DNA from: Maniola hyperantus
Taxonomy: Eukaryota; Arthropoda; Insecta; Lepidoptera; Nymphalidae
Direction: 5' to 3'
Assembly (NCBI RefSeq): GCF_902806685.2
Contig: NW_027189028.1
Span: forward strand, 121,323 to 185,322
Length of the DNA: 64,000 nucleotides
Part shown: one piece after another, positions 54,255 through 63,249 of the stretch
Numbering within the stretch: position 1 is the first letter of the stretch
How the letters are laid out: each line of letters starts with the position of its first letter
Notes under the pieces: generated by a model
What the model was told of the DNA's origin: nothing
Databases searched by the model: none
What the model saw: the letters and a program-made list of their open reading frames with translations, nothing else
Program-made: the position numbers and the translations under genes

Positions 54255-55620
54255 CACCACCGTAACATAAAAACCGAAACACGTGTCGAACGAATATTTT
54301 GACATAAAGAAATTAATTATATGCAAAATTTCATAAATATTTATTGAAAATTTACGAAGTTATAAGCTTGTTGTGTTGAGTCGTTGTCCTCGCTAAAACA
54401 TGGTCACCCAAGCGAGCGGCTGTGAGCGAACGGGACGGGTAGCGTCGATCGTGCGCGCTCCCGCTTGCGCAGCTCGAATCAGCTGGTGCATGCGGTCATT
54501 CAACTAGGTGTTCAAACTTGCAGGATTTTAAAGTATTTTTTGGTCAAAATATAACCAGTTACAAAAATGATTGCAATCGATTCTGAACAAACTACTTTCA
54601 GGTTTTGCGTATACTAAAACTAACGTTGTAGTTGTATATAGACCTGTTCACTCTTATTAATAAACATAGACTAGAGCGCTATTAACTTTATTCCAAGTTG
54701 TAAGTCTGCAGTAGCTACATTTCGTATTAATAACACAGAGTAAGGAGGAAGTAAAATAATGCGACTCTACTCTCGGTGTAAAATTTACTCCTCGGTGCCA
54801 CATGGTTTAACGGCTGACTAAGCATAATCTACGCACTAAGTATGCATATTTTGACCATCAGCCATAGCGTTTATGTTTGTTGTGTATGATAATAATCAAT
54901 AAAATGATTTTTGATTAATGATATTTGTGTTTTCATATCATAAGTTTGTAACGCAAATTAGAAATGTACTTACCTACAAGATCAATTCAGATTATTTCAT
55001 TGATAATAAAAGTGAAACTGAAGCGTTTTCTGAGTAATTAATTGCCATCAATACTTCCAAATTCCCAAACAAAAATGGCGGTGCAAGTTATCAGCTGTGA
55101 AGTCAATGTCAACAAAAAATACTGTCACAGTTATAGGTCCGCTGTCTATATCGTCTGTCACTGTCACACACAGCATTCAGTTCGTTCGCTGACTCTCTCT
55201 TTTACTTTTTAATAAAGGGCTGCCACACGTGCACGCTGTCATTCTGAAGTAAGGCTGGCATTGTTAAATCGGGCTTATTCCATGTTTATTAATAAGATTG
55301 TTAAAACGAAGCTAATACTACGTTGGTCCTGGAAGTAACTAGTCCAAGTGTAGCTTAGGATAATGCTTGAAGTAAGCATTTTTTTTAATAAGGGTGGTTT
55401 AGTTTAGCATTTGTTAGATTTAGAGATTGTGTACAGTAGAATTAGCCACACCGGCAAACTTGAACAAATGCGCGGTATCGATTTTCGGGGATTTCTAACT
55501 AACTAGCACGTGATTGGTTGATGCCGCGATGTGCCAACTTTCCCCCACTACGCTTTTTGCTGAAGTTGTTTGCCAGTCACTATTACCAAAATATTTTCCA
55601 CTTTAGTACACTACACTTAC

Positions 55621-55764
55621 CGACGGGTATGTCATACACTTCTTCAGCTTTAGGCGTCTGGTTGGGTTTGTCCGTCTCTTTCTTATCCGTTGTATCGTTG
55701 TGCGCGTCGTCGTGCTGTCTCGCTTCCTCGTTGTTGTTGAGCTTGGGTACTGCGCCCGGTGACC
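55621..55764 (-). CDS. Amph: Amphiphysin, linker exon B (alternative-looking)
   Basis: 144 nt, phase 1 in and phase 1 out, so it can be included or skipped without changing frame. The acceptor is CCTTCCCCAG and the donor GTAAGT. It encodes SPGAVPKLNNNEEARQHDDA..., an acidic and polar linker, ending KAEEVYDIPVG. The last segment is nearly the same as the end of linker exon A (VEELYDIPVG), and both lie directly before the SH3 exon. The acceptor was chosen because it is the only good one in the right phase; other AGs further upstream would be out of phase. Confidence 0.75.
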
Positions 55765-56239
55765 CTGGGGAAGGCGAGCTACTCAAGCCACTACTGTGCG
55801 TACCGGTCGTATGTACAGTGGACGGGGTTTTGTGAACTATACTAGGGGTGCGATTGGGGGGATTCTGTGAACTAGTGATTTAACGTACCATAATTCAAAA
55901 TGTCTTTTAAGTTCATTGTTATGTAATGGGTATTTGTGGGACAGAAAAACTTAAAGCTTTTGTAGACATAGCAATAATTAAATAAATTTGTACCTACCTA
56001 TTGATTAATAGCGTGATATTTTTTTCTATATACCTACCTAGAATATGTGACGTGCATTTAAAACATGCCGGTATAGCGTCGTACTTGATTTGATGATTGT
56101 TCACCAAATAAATAAATTTATCTACATACTATGTAACTACAATTTCGGTACCTACATGAAAAATACAAAATAAAAATAAAATAAATCACCCACTTCGCTG
56201 GTCAGAGTTTATTTAATCTAATGTCATCTGCTTTTACTT

Positions 56240-56355
56240 TCATCATGGTCGACCCATCGCTGACTCACTATTGAGAATGGGTCTCCTCTCAGCATGAGAA
56301 TAAGTTTGTATGCCGATCCGCACTTGTCCAGCGTGATGGTCTATCGCCAATAGAA
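56240..56355 (+). repeat. SINE tail fragment (Amph intron)
   Basis: CATCATGGTCGACCCATCGC and the following GAGAATGGGTCTCC, CAGCATGAGAATAAG and CCGCACTTGTCCAGCGTG words match the tail of the SINE at 44016 in mixed orientation, with several deletions. Confidence 0.5.
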
Positions 56356-56492
56356 TTGTATTATCCTCCATCTTAATACTCTCGGGTAGCGAGGCGGAGG
56401 TGTCTTGATGCACTGGCGGTGCGGGTTCCAGGGTCATCGGCACCCCCAGCGTGAGGGGTCACCTATCCCAGGGGCAAGGTAGTGAAACTCAC

Positions 56493-56723
56493 CGACAGGG
56501 ATGTCATATAGCTCTTCAACCTTCTTATCCTCGGGCGGCGCGGCGGGCGTGACGGGCGGCGAGGAGGGGTCGCGGCGCGCGGGCGGCGCGGGCTCGGGGC
56601 TCGGCGGCGCGGGGGACACGTCGCCCCCCGGGGCCGGGGACACGTCGCCCCCGGAGGAGGGCGCGGGGGACGGCGAGGCGGGCGTGGAGGGCGGCGAGTC
56701 GCCGTTGAGCGCGGGGGACGGCG
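56493..56723 (-). CDS. Amph: Amphiphysin, linker exon A, proline-rich
   Basis: 231 nt, phase 1 in and phase 1 out. The acceptor is GTGTGTGCTAG and the donor GTGAGT. It encodes a very GC-rich Pro/Ser/Ala linker with a GGDVSPAP repeat, then PPEDKKVEELYDIPVG. Linkers between BAR and SH3 domains in amphiphysins are disordered. The exon is a multiple of three, so it could be a cassette, or be used as a partner exclusive with exon B. Its codon use is far more GC-rich than that of exon B. Confidence 0.88.
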
Positions 56724-56840
56724 CTAGCACACACGACACACGCTCACACACATGCGGTTATTGCGGATATTGTGTAACTTGAGACCTGACTCTATGTAAA
56801 GTAGGTTCTTCAGTATGAACTCAACGAAAGCACGCAGGGT

Positions 56841-57001
56841 TAGGCCCGGTCTCCACCTAAGCAGAGCGGAGAGGAGATGTGTACAGTCAACCAATCCGAT
56901 TTTCTAAAGGCGACGTGATAATTTTTTCACGTCATCTATTTTGAATCTGATTGGTCGATTGAACGCATCTCTCTTCTCCGCTTAGGTGGAGACCGGGCCT
57001 A
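56841..57001. mobile_element. Palindromic MITE (Amph intron)
   Basis: 161 bp with ends TAGGCCCGGTCTCCACCTAA and its complement. The inverted repeats are about 38 bp. No coding capacity. Confidence 0.9.
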
Positions 57002-57049
57002 GGATATGTTCAGGCTATAGAAGTCGGTGCGACAGTAGTAAGCGTAGAA

Positions 57050-57314
57050 CTATACTCTATCCACGGGGAGAAGTTAATATAGGGCTCTTAATATTTGTAT
57101 GGGATACAAATTACAAAGACAAAAAGTCAGTGGTCGTTAACAATTTTGAGCGAACAACCAATCACAAACGAGCCTATGTTTTACGGACTAACTTTTTGGG
57201 TTTTTATTGGTTTGGTTGGGTATTAAAGTCAAAATCGTTCACGCCCACTAGTTTTGTGTCTTTGTCATTTCAAAAAGAGCCCTATATTAACTTCTCGCCG
57301 TGGGTTGAGAGTAG
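57050..57314. mobile_element. MITE with ~40-bp inverted ends (Amph intron)
   Basis: 265 bp. The left end, CTATACTCTATCCACGG then GGAGAAGTTAATATAGGGC, pairs with the right end with a few mismatches. No coding capacity. It lies 48 bp from the preceding MITE. Confidence 0.85.
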
Positions 57315-57774
57315 TAAGAATTTATAATTTGATCTTTTTCATATTAAACTTCTTGAACTACAATTGTCTGTAAGGTCTCAAGTTACATGCTAGAATTGTA
57401 ATACGGAATATATCTACAAAAATTTATAAATCGTTGTCATAATTAACGAGATAATTAATAATACCTAATTCTTTTGTACACCTTCTCTAATCTAAATTGG
57501 CAGGTCTCGAGTCTCGACCGAAGTTAATACTAATAAATCAATCCTATCTGCAATCTGTCGATAAGTTGCTTTGCAATTTTTCTCAAAAATTGTATAATTT
57601 TTTTGACAAATAACAAAGTTAATTGATTACCTCTATCCACAGAATAAAGATAGATAGTATATATAGATTTAGAAGTGCTATCTTTTCCGCATTATGAATT
57701 TATGAAAGGATAACAGTATCATTTCAGTTTACAGATTGTGTACAACATAATTGCCCACATTATCCATTTTTTTT

Positions 57775-57972
57775 TTGCGAAAGTGTGTTTGTTTGCTGGT
57801 TTATTGGTTTGTACTTCGATCACGTCGTATCGGAGCAACAACGGATAGACGTGATTTTTGCATGGGTATAGTTAAAGACCTGGAGAGTGACATAGGCTAT
57901 TTTTTAAACAGGAAAATCAAAAAGTTTAAATATCTAAACCCATGCGGACGAAGTCGCGGGCATCAGCTAGTT
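57775..57972 (+). mobile_element. Helitron-like element (Amph intron)
   Basis: It begins around GCGAAAGTGTGTTTGTTTGC. The middle has ATGGGTATAGTTAAAGACCT, and the end has GCGGACGAAGTCGCGGGCAT then CAGCTAG. Confidence 0.65.
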
Positions 57973-58047
57973 GTCTTAAAAGTTCGCAAAATTTTTTGGA
58001 ACTCCACTTGTTTTTTAATTTAAAATTTAAGTAACCTGAGTGATACC

Positions 58048-58995
58048 TGAGGCGGTTACCACAATAGAAACTAGATGGCGCTGTTCAATCGATGACGTAG
58101 TCCCGAACAAATGTACCACCGATAGCAATCGCACTAACGGAGTTTTCTGCAATCTGGACTATATATAGAAGTTTCAAGACATAACCGTCGGCCCAGCTGG
58201 CGCTACCGAGCACAACCAACCGCTCGGTGGGAGATCTCCCCTTTGGTACGGTCGAGCCTGCACACCGCTCCCGTACATTGGTGACCCCGACGTGATCAAG
58301 AATGGTCGCACACCTCAACAACCGACGTGATCAAGAACGGTCGCACACCTCAACAACCGACGAAATCAAGAGTGGTCGGCACACTACAATAGCCGACGTT
58401 GATACAAGAGTGATCGCACACTAGAACAGCCGACGTCATCGAAGATCAACCGCACACCACAGCAATGCGCACATAACGTGATCAAGGGTGATCGCATACA
58501 TCGCAACACCTTTGGATCACACACCGCAAGCCCGACGTCTCCTCCAACTCCAAGTCTACAGCAACAGCAATCACATCGAGGCCTGTAAGACGGATGTAGC
58601 ACAGCTTCGGGGCACAATGGCTCTGCACTCCATCACCAGCTACAAGCGTCCTGGTCCACCGCTTCTCTGGATGGTTAGCAGCCATTGCCCTTCCTTCACA
58701 CGCCTTCACGCTACAGCGCCACCTCTCTTCACTGCTTCACACTACGCGTTCGTCTCGGAGGGAGTTGTGGCGGTTACCACAATAGAAACTAGATGGCGCT
58801 GTTCAATCGATGACGTAGTCCCGAACAAATGTACCGCCGATAGCAATCGCACTAACGGAGTTTTCTGCAATCTGGACTATATATAGAAGTTTCAAGACAT
58901 AACCGTCGGCCCAGCTGGCGCTACCGAGCACAACCAACCGCTCGGTGGGAGATCTCCCCTTTGGTACGGTCGAGCCTGCACACCGCTCCCGTACA
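58048..58995 (+). mobile_element. TRIM-like mini LTR retrotransposon (Amph intron)
   Basis: 948 bp, with two 230-bp LTRs (58048-58277 and 58766-58995) that differ at two bases. A primer-binding-like TTGGTGACCCCGACG follows the left LTR, and a purine tract GGAGGGAGT precedes the right one. The 488-bp interior has no gag or pol and could only move using proteins supplied by a relative. Each LTR has a TATA-like CTATATATAG. No clear target duplication is visible. Nearly identical LTRs indicate a recent insertion. It lies antisense to the Amph transcript. Confidence 0.9.
58287..58505 (+). repeat. Tandem 35-37 bp units inside the TRIM, starting at the primer-binding site
   Basis: Units beginning CCGACG start at 58287, 58322, 58357, 58393 and 58430, with a weaker sixth near 58475. 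The first overlaps the second half of the primer-binding site, so the array looks like amplification of that site with its neighbour. Confidence 0.85.
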
Positions 58996-59437
58996 AGTAT
59001 CTAATATAACTAAAATTAGCAGTCCATTCTCAAAACATTCAGTGTTTATAAAAACTTTTGTCTTGTCGGAATGTTCGGTCGGCCACTAGCTTTTGATCTA
59101 AAATGTAGTAAGTATGTAATTTTTTTATAATATTTTTTTTTATACATACGAGTAATTTGATTGTTTTTATTTGTCGATATTTCGACTCGTGCAACTAACT
59201 GAGTCGACAAATAAAAACAAACTAAGCGTGGTATTACCCATTGTCCATCTACAATATACCACGAAATAAGCTTGAAATCATTAGTAAAAAATATTTTTTG
59301 ACTTCCTAACTAGAATACAAAAATTAGTACAGTGACAAAAGTTTCCACAAACACACATTCCACACAACACACACATGTCATCCAACATAGACACACTTGG
59401 ACACATCACTACAATATCCAACAGTTGGGGCACTCAC

Positions 59438-59573
59438 TCTGCACGGTGTTGGTGGGCGAGGCCGCGTTGCCGTTGGTGGCGGGCAGCAGCGCCTTGATGG
59501 ACGGCTTCTTGTACGAGCCGCGCTGGCTGTCCATCGCCAGCTTGTCTGTTATCGCTTCCAGTTCCGCGTATAC
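59438..59573 (-). CDS. Amph: Amphiphysin, end of N-BAR domain
   Basis: 136 nt, acceptor TGTGTTTCAG, donor GTGAGT, phase 0 to 1. It encodes VYAELEAITDKLAMDSQRGS, the end of the BAR helix 3, followed by YKKPSIKALLPATNGNAAS, the start of the linker. It joins linker exon A or B in phase. Confidence 0.92.
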
Positions 59574-59632
59574 CTGAAACACAACAATATTTGGAGATAT
59601 GACTTGATAACAGTACTTGTTATAACTTTGTA

Positions 59633-59965
59633 GAGTACGCGGCAGACAGTAATGTACATACATACACCACCCTACCGGCAAAGCCGTGTCGCCAAGTAAT
59701 TTAGCTTTCCGGTACTATGCCGTGTAGAAACCACAGGGGCATGGATTTAATAAAAACTGCCATACCCCTTCGAGGTTGGCCCGCTTCCATTTTAGAACGC
59801 ATCATCACTTATCACCATGTGGGATGACAGTCAAAGGCTAACTTGTATCTGAATAAAAAAATGTCTACGTCATAATAGCTATCTGCACGGCTTTCAGGCA
59901 TATCCGTCCAGTAGTTTGAGTAGTGCTTAGACGGACAGTCAGTCAGTCAGTCGCCTTTTCTTTTT
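59633..59965. repeat. Fragments of MITE and Helitron-like repeats
   Basis: TACGCGGCAGACAGTAATGT at 59636 matches the end of the MITE at 52502. At 59858-59965 a minus-strand piece of the Helitron-like repeat is present (CATAATAGCTATCTGCACGG, CCGTCCAGTAGTTTGAG, GTCAGTCAGTCAGTCGCC). Confidence 0.6.
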
Positions 59966-59996
59966 ATTTACATAGATTTAAAACCATTGGACAAAC

Positions 59997-60167
59997 CTTT
60001 GAACTCTCGGAGTGGAACAGCTGCTCAGCGCTGAACAATGTCTGTAGATTGTTGACGAAGAACAAAACGCGTGAGTCGTATAAGGCTGGCAGTTCGTCGT
60101 GCAGTTCCGAGTTCAGGATCTCGTATGTGCGTTTGGCTTCCTCTAGCTGCTCCCGACCTTTGGTTAC
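59997..60167 (-). CDS. Amph: Amphiphysin, N-BAR exon 4
   Basis: 171 nt, phase 0 to 0. It encodes VTKGREQLEEAKRTYEILNS, then ELHDELPALYDSRVLFFVNN, then LQTLFSAEQLFHSESSK. This is the BAR helix 2/3 region with the ELP.LYDSR signature of amphiphysin/BIN1 proteins, which bend membranes as dimers. Confidence 0.95.
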
Positions 60168-60227
60168 CTGGAAGGGAGATTATCATTATCATTTACTGAA
60201 AATATTGAATTATAGCATAGCGGTGAC

Positions 60228-60373
60228 CAGTGGCGTGCACAGGGTTTGAAGCCAGGGTAGGCATTAGTTAGGTAGGAACCTTTACTGGCAGATCATAATG
60301 TAAAATTTGCATTGAGCTATTACAACTGGGGTAAGCAGTGCATTTATGCCTCTATGACCTGCACGCCACTGGC
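60228..60373. mobile_element. Small MITE (Amph intron)
   Basis: The ends CCAGTGGCGTGCA and TGCACGCCACTGG are exact complements, and the inner bases (AGCCAGGGTAGGCATT versus ATTTATGCCTCTATGACC) extend the pairing with mismatches. 146 bp, non-coding. Confidence 0.8.
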
Positions 60374-60429
60374 GGTGACAGCCTAGTGGTTTGAATTCGA
60401 CGCGCACTTGTCCGATTTTTCTTCTTCGT

Positions 60430-60870
60430 CTTCATGTGCCTCTCCATTATTGAAGGTCAATAGTCAGTTGTCTATACTTCTCCTTGTTCATGGCTAGGCG
60501 GAATAGTTCTCCAACTGTTTTTATGATAGTCCACTCCATTATGTTACGAAGCCATGAGCCATGACTTCTTCCAACCCCTCTTTTTCTAGCTATTTTACTC
60601 ATCATAATTGTCTGCAGCAGGTGGTAAAATATGGCCCAGGTACGAGATCTTGCGCTGCTTGGTGGTTTTAACTAGCTTGGTCTTCTTCTACATTCGGGCA
60701 AGAACCTCAGCGTTAGACACCTTAGCCGTCCAGCTCATGAGGAGCATCCTGCGATACGTTTACATCTCAAAGGCTTCTTTTTCGCAACTCCTACACTAGG
60801 TTCCATGCGTCACAACCATATAAAACTCCAAGTCAAATGTACGTTAGATTTATAGAGAATTTTCTTATTA
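60430..60870 (-). pseudogene. Relic of a LINE reverse transcriptase C-terminus (Amph intron)
   Basis: On the minus strand 60600-60465 reads KRGVGRSHGSWLRNIMEWTI and then KTVGELFRLAMNKEKYRQLT, the kind of C-terminal tail found in several insect endonuclease-reverse transcriptases. Upstream pieces contain LYGCDAWNLV, the equivalent of the YG.E.W box. Many stops and shifts, clearly dead. Confidence 0.6.
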
Positions 60871-60952
60871 GCCGTCAAAAAGGCAATAATGCAACTGCAC
60901 TGCGTTTGCCATAGATGATATCCTTAAAAGTTTTTTTTTTTTAATCACCCAC

Positions 60953-61057
60953 CTTTACGTCGTCTCTTCTTTTGGCCGCATTCGCCTGCAGATTCTGAAA
61001 ACTGTGTCTCTGGCCATCGTAGTCCACTAGCTTCCGACCCCGTTTCTCGATCTTTTT
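60953..61057 (-). CDS. Amph: Amphiphysin, N-BAR exon 3
   Basis: 105 nt, exactly 35 codons, phase 0 to 0. It encodes KKIEKRGRKLVDYDGQRHSF and QNLQANAAKRRDDVK. The basic KRGRKLVDYD stretch is the membrane-binding, strongly conserved part of N-BAR helix 2. Donor GTGGGT, acceptor AATTTCAG. Confidence 0.95.
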
Positions 61058-61153
61058 CTGAAATTTACATTTTAAAAAATTAATACAAAAAATATGGTGC
61101 TTCAGTTTTTCAGCTCGACCTGTTTACGGGTAGATACTAGAATTACTAGATAC

Positions 61154-61370
61154 TACAGTAGCCGGCAAGAAATATTGTACATCGACCTTTAGAATGAGAT
61201 TTCGGCTTTGTAGACCGTTGTCACTCATACCTATGTGACGTTTTGTCGGTCTCAATGACAGCGTTGAGACCGACAAAAACACTTTAGGAAAGAGATAGCT
61301 GTTGTCTCTGTAGACAACCGCTATCTCTTTCCTAAAGGTTGACGTACAATATTTCCTGCCGGGTACTGTA
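61154..61370. mobile_element. MITE, TACAGTA family, copy 2 (Amph intron)
   Basis: 217 bp with ends TACAGTAGCCGGCAAGAAAT and the complement of TACAGTACCCGGCAGGAAAT. Inside lies a second hairpin, TTTTGTCGGTCTCAA with TTGAGACCGACAAAA (about 61242-61281), and an AGAGATAGC...GCTATCTCT pair. Confidence 0.85.
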
Positions 61371-61601
61371 AGAGTTTAAAGACCAACTACATTTGGACTG
61401 CAAACTGACTGCAAAACAATTGGGACGCATTGTTATTGCAGTTGACACAACTACATCGCAACTGCCGACCGACTGGCGCAGTCCGCATGCAGTTTCTTGC
61501 AACGAGCATTGAATTTGAACAGAATTTGGTCCAATGGTCAGCATTCTGCTGTCCTGTCTCACCTATTGGAAGGTTGTCACGAAAGTTTCAAGGTAAACTC
61601 C

Positions 61602-61690
61602 TACTATAACTTCAAGGAAGTAGTTAAGCGGATTGTCGCCGAGAATGTGCGACAACTCTTGACACAGCTTTTGAAGGATTCGATCATGTA
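61602..61690 (-). pseudogene. Decayed duplicate of part of Amph exon 2
   Basis: Read on the minus strand it gives LCQELSHILGDNPLN and then EV, against LWQDFSHKLGDQV...PLN...FPEV in the real exon that lies 52 bp away. DNA identity is about three quarters over the best 38 bases (GTCGCCGAG..TGTGCGA). Several codons are missing and the donor is not conserved. It looks like a partial tandem exon duplication that has decayed, or a former alternative exon. Confidence 0.6.
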
Positions 61691-61741
61691 GTCATTAGTA
61701 AATACAAGTGCCCAAAGTCAACTCTCCCTAGATACACTCAC

Positions 61742-61932
61742 CCTAACTTCAGGGAACTGGTTGGTGTAGGTGTTGAGCGGGATGAGCACTTGGTCGCCGA
61801 GCTTGTGCGAGAAGTCCTGCCACAGCATCTCCATGTTCTGCGCCTGCACGTACATCAGGTCGTGGCCCGACCAGCCGCTCTCGTACACCTCTGTGATCGC
61901 TTCCATCAGCGACTTGGACGCTGTTTGAACCG
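61742..61932 (-). CDS. Amph: Amphiphysin, N-BAR exon 2
   Basis: 191 nt. The acceptor CCTTTCCAG and donor GTGAGT give phase 1 in and phase 0 out. It encodes VQTASKSLMEAITEVYESGW, then SGHDLMYVQAQNMEMLWQDF, then SHKLGDQVLIPLNTYTNQFP EVR, the heart of BAR helix 1 and 2 with the conserved LGDQV..PLN.Y...FP. Confidence 0.95.
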
Positions 61933-62049
61933 CTGGAAAGGATAAAAACATACTTAAAATCTTTTATAAATAAATAATATCTATCCCGGCTGTACTCACG
62001 TGTCTAGTCGACGTTAGCCCGACTAGTTTCGAACCCATCCGGGAACTTA

Positions 62050-62290
62050 AAATCTTATTAATATGTACATGATTATCAATGCGAAAGAATGTATGTTTGT
62101 CTTTCAATCACGCCGCAGGGGGACGACGGATCAACATGACTTTTTTGCAAGAATATAGTTAAGAACCTGGAGAGGGATCAGGTTGCTTTGTATCCCTGAA
62201 AATTTTCTATACAAATCTCTTGGGGGAAGAGATCGGCTTCTGAAATCTTATGCCCTTAAATGGCCACCTTCATCAAATAGCCTTTGGGAT
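62050..62290 (+). repeat. Helitron-like fragment, 5' and middle part (Amph intron)
   Basis: ATTATCAATGCGAAAGAATG, CAATCACGCCGCAGGGGGAC and ATATAGTTAAGAACCTGGAG match the start and middle of the copies at 53215 and 57775. The CTAG end is not found. Confidence 0.5.
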
Positions 62291-63113
62291 CTCACTTCTT
62301 AGCGTTTATAGAATTTGGTGAAGCATTCATCGTTGTCGTAACCGTGGGCAGGATTTGTTTGCGCGTTTGAAATCCTGGGTTGCTTAGATCCGAACTTTAT
62401 TATCTCAGATCGTTATTTTATTTTCACGAATCACGCATTTTACGTCATGTCAAGTTGCAGGGGAGGGGGATATCTCTTTATCTTCTGTGGGCTTATGAGG
62501 GATGGCTTCATTTAATAGTTCCTATTTCACCAACGCCCAAGTTTCTTATTCTCTCCTGAGAGTATATTTTAATAAAAAAACACATTGAAGGCCGTAGGCA
62601 TTCAATACTGAGCCAACTAATAAATAAGATTAATTAATACTCGAGGGACTTTACGACTATGCCGTGAATATTAGGTACATGTAGCTCTACGCTAATTCAG
62701 TAGGTGGTAGATCATAGTCGAGAGAATTCAATAAGCTTTTACGCTAACATGTGCGATTTTACGATGCATAATCACCGAATGACTTTTTCAGCCTTGGCTA
62801 AAAATAAAAAATGTGCCACTGAATCACTGAACATTCTTTTTAAACTTTTCTGAAACTTTTAATTTACGTTTTTGATGAAAGAAAATCTCATGAGCACACT
62901 ACTCAATATCTCCTGACTCAGAAGTTTCAAACCAATACCTGAGTCAGGAAAAATTAAGGTATATGAAAAGAGAAGAGCCCTAATACGGCCCTTGGAAGAC
63001 GACAGACAGGATTCCTTTGGCAGAGCGGCCGTGCCTCAAGCCGAGGCAAATAAAGTGGGGGGATTTTCTGCGTTAACCAGTAAAGAGAAACTTAAAGAAG
63101 TGTAATTAATTAC
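62291..63113. other. Amph intron, no feature seen
   Basis: No exon, repeat array or RNA gene was recognised. Confidence 0.4.
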
Positions 63114-63249
63114 CTCGTATGCATCGTATATAATTGTTGAATTCCTTTTGAAGTCTGGTGGCGGTCTGGTGCTGTCGGTTGAAGTTCTGCAGGTGCTCCT
63201 CAAATATGTCGTCTAGTGTCCGGTCTACTTTGCCGAGGTTTTGTAGCAG
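63114..63249 (-). CDS. Amph: Amphiphysin, first N-BAR exon in the window
   Basis: 136 nt, acceptor CTTGTTCCAG, donor GTAATT, phase 0 to 1. It encodes LLQNLGKVDRTLDDIFEEHL and QNFNRQHQTATRLQKEFNNY, then IRCIR. This is the start of the BAR domain after the amphipathic N-terminal helix. The upstream coding exon with the start codon must lie beyond the right end of the window. The GKVDRT.D..FE.H..NFN.Q signature identifies amphiphysin/BIN1. Confidence 0.95.

Noticed and set aside
56501..56782. Plus-strand Gly/Glu-rich frame
   Set aside because: Antisense of the GC-rich Amph linker exon; composition only.
56986..57327. Plus-strand frame of 113 codons
   Set aside because: It lies almost wholly in a palindromic MITE.
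58488..58886. Plus-strand frame of 132 codons in the TRIM
   Set aside because: It runs from the interior across the LTR boundary, resembles no gag or pol, and is best explained by chance.
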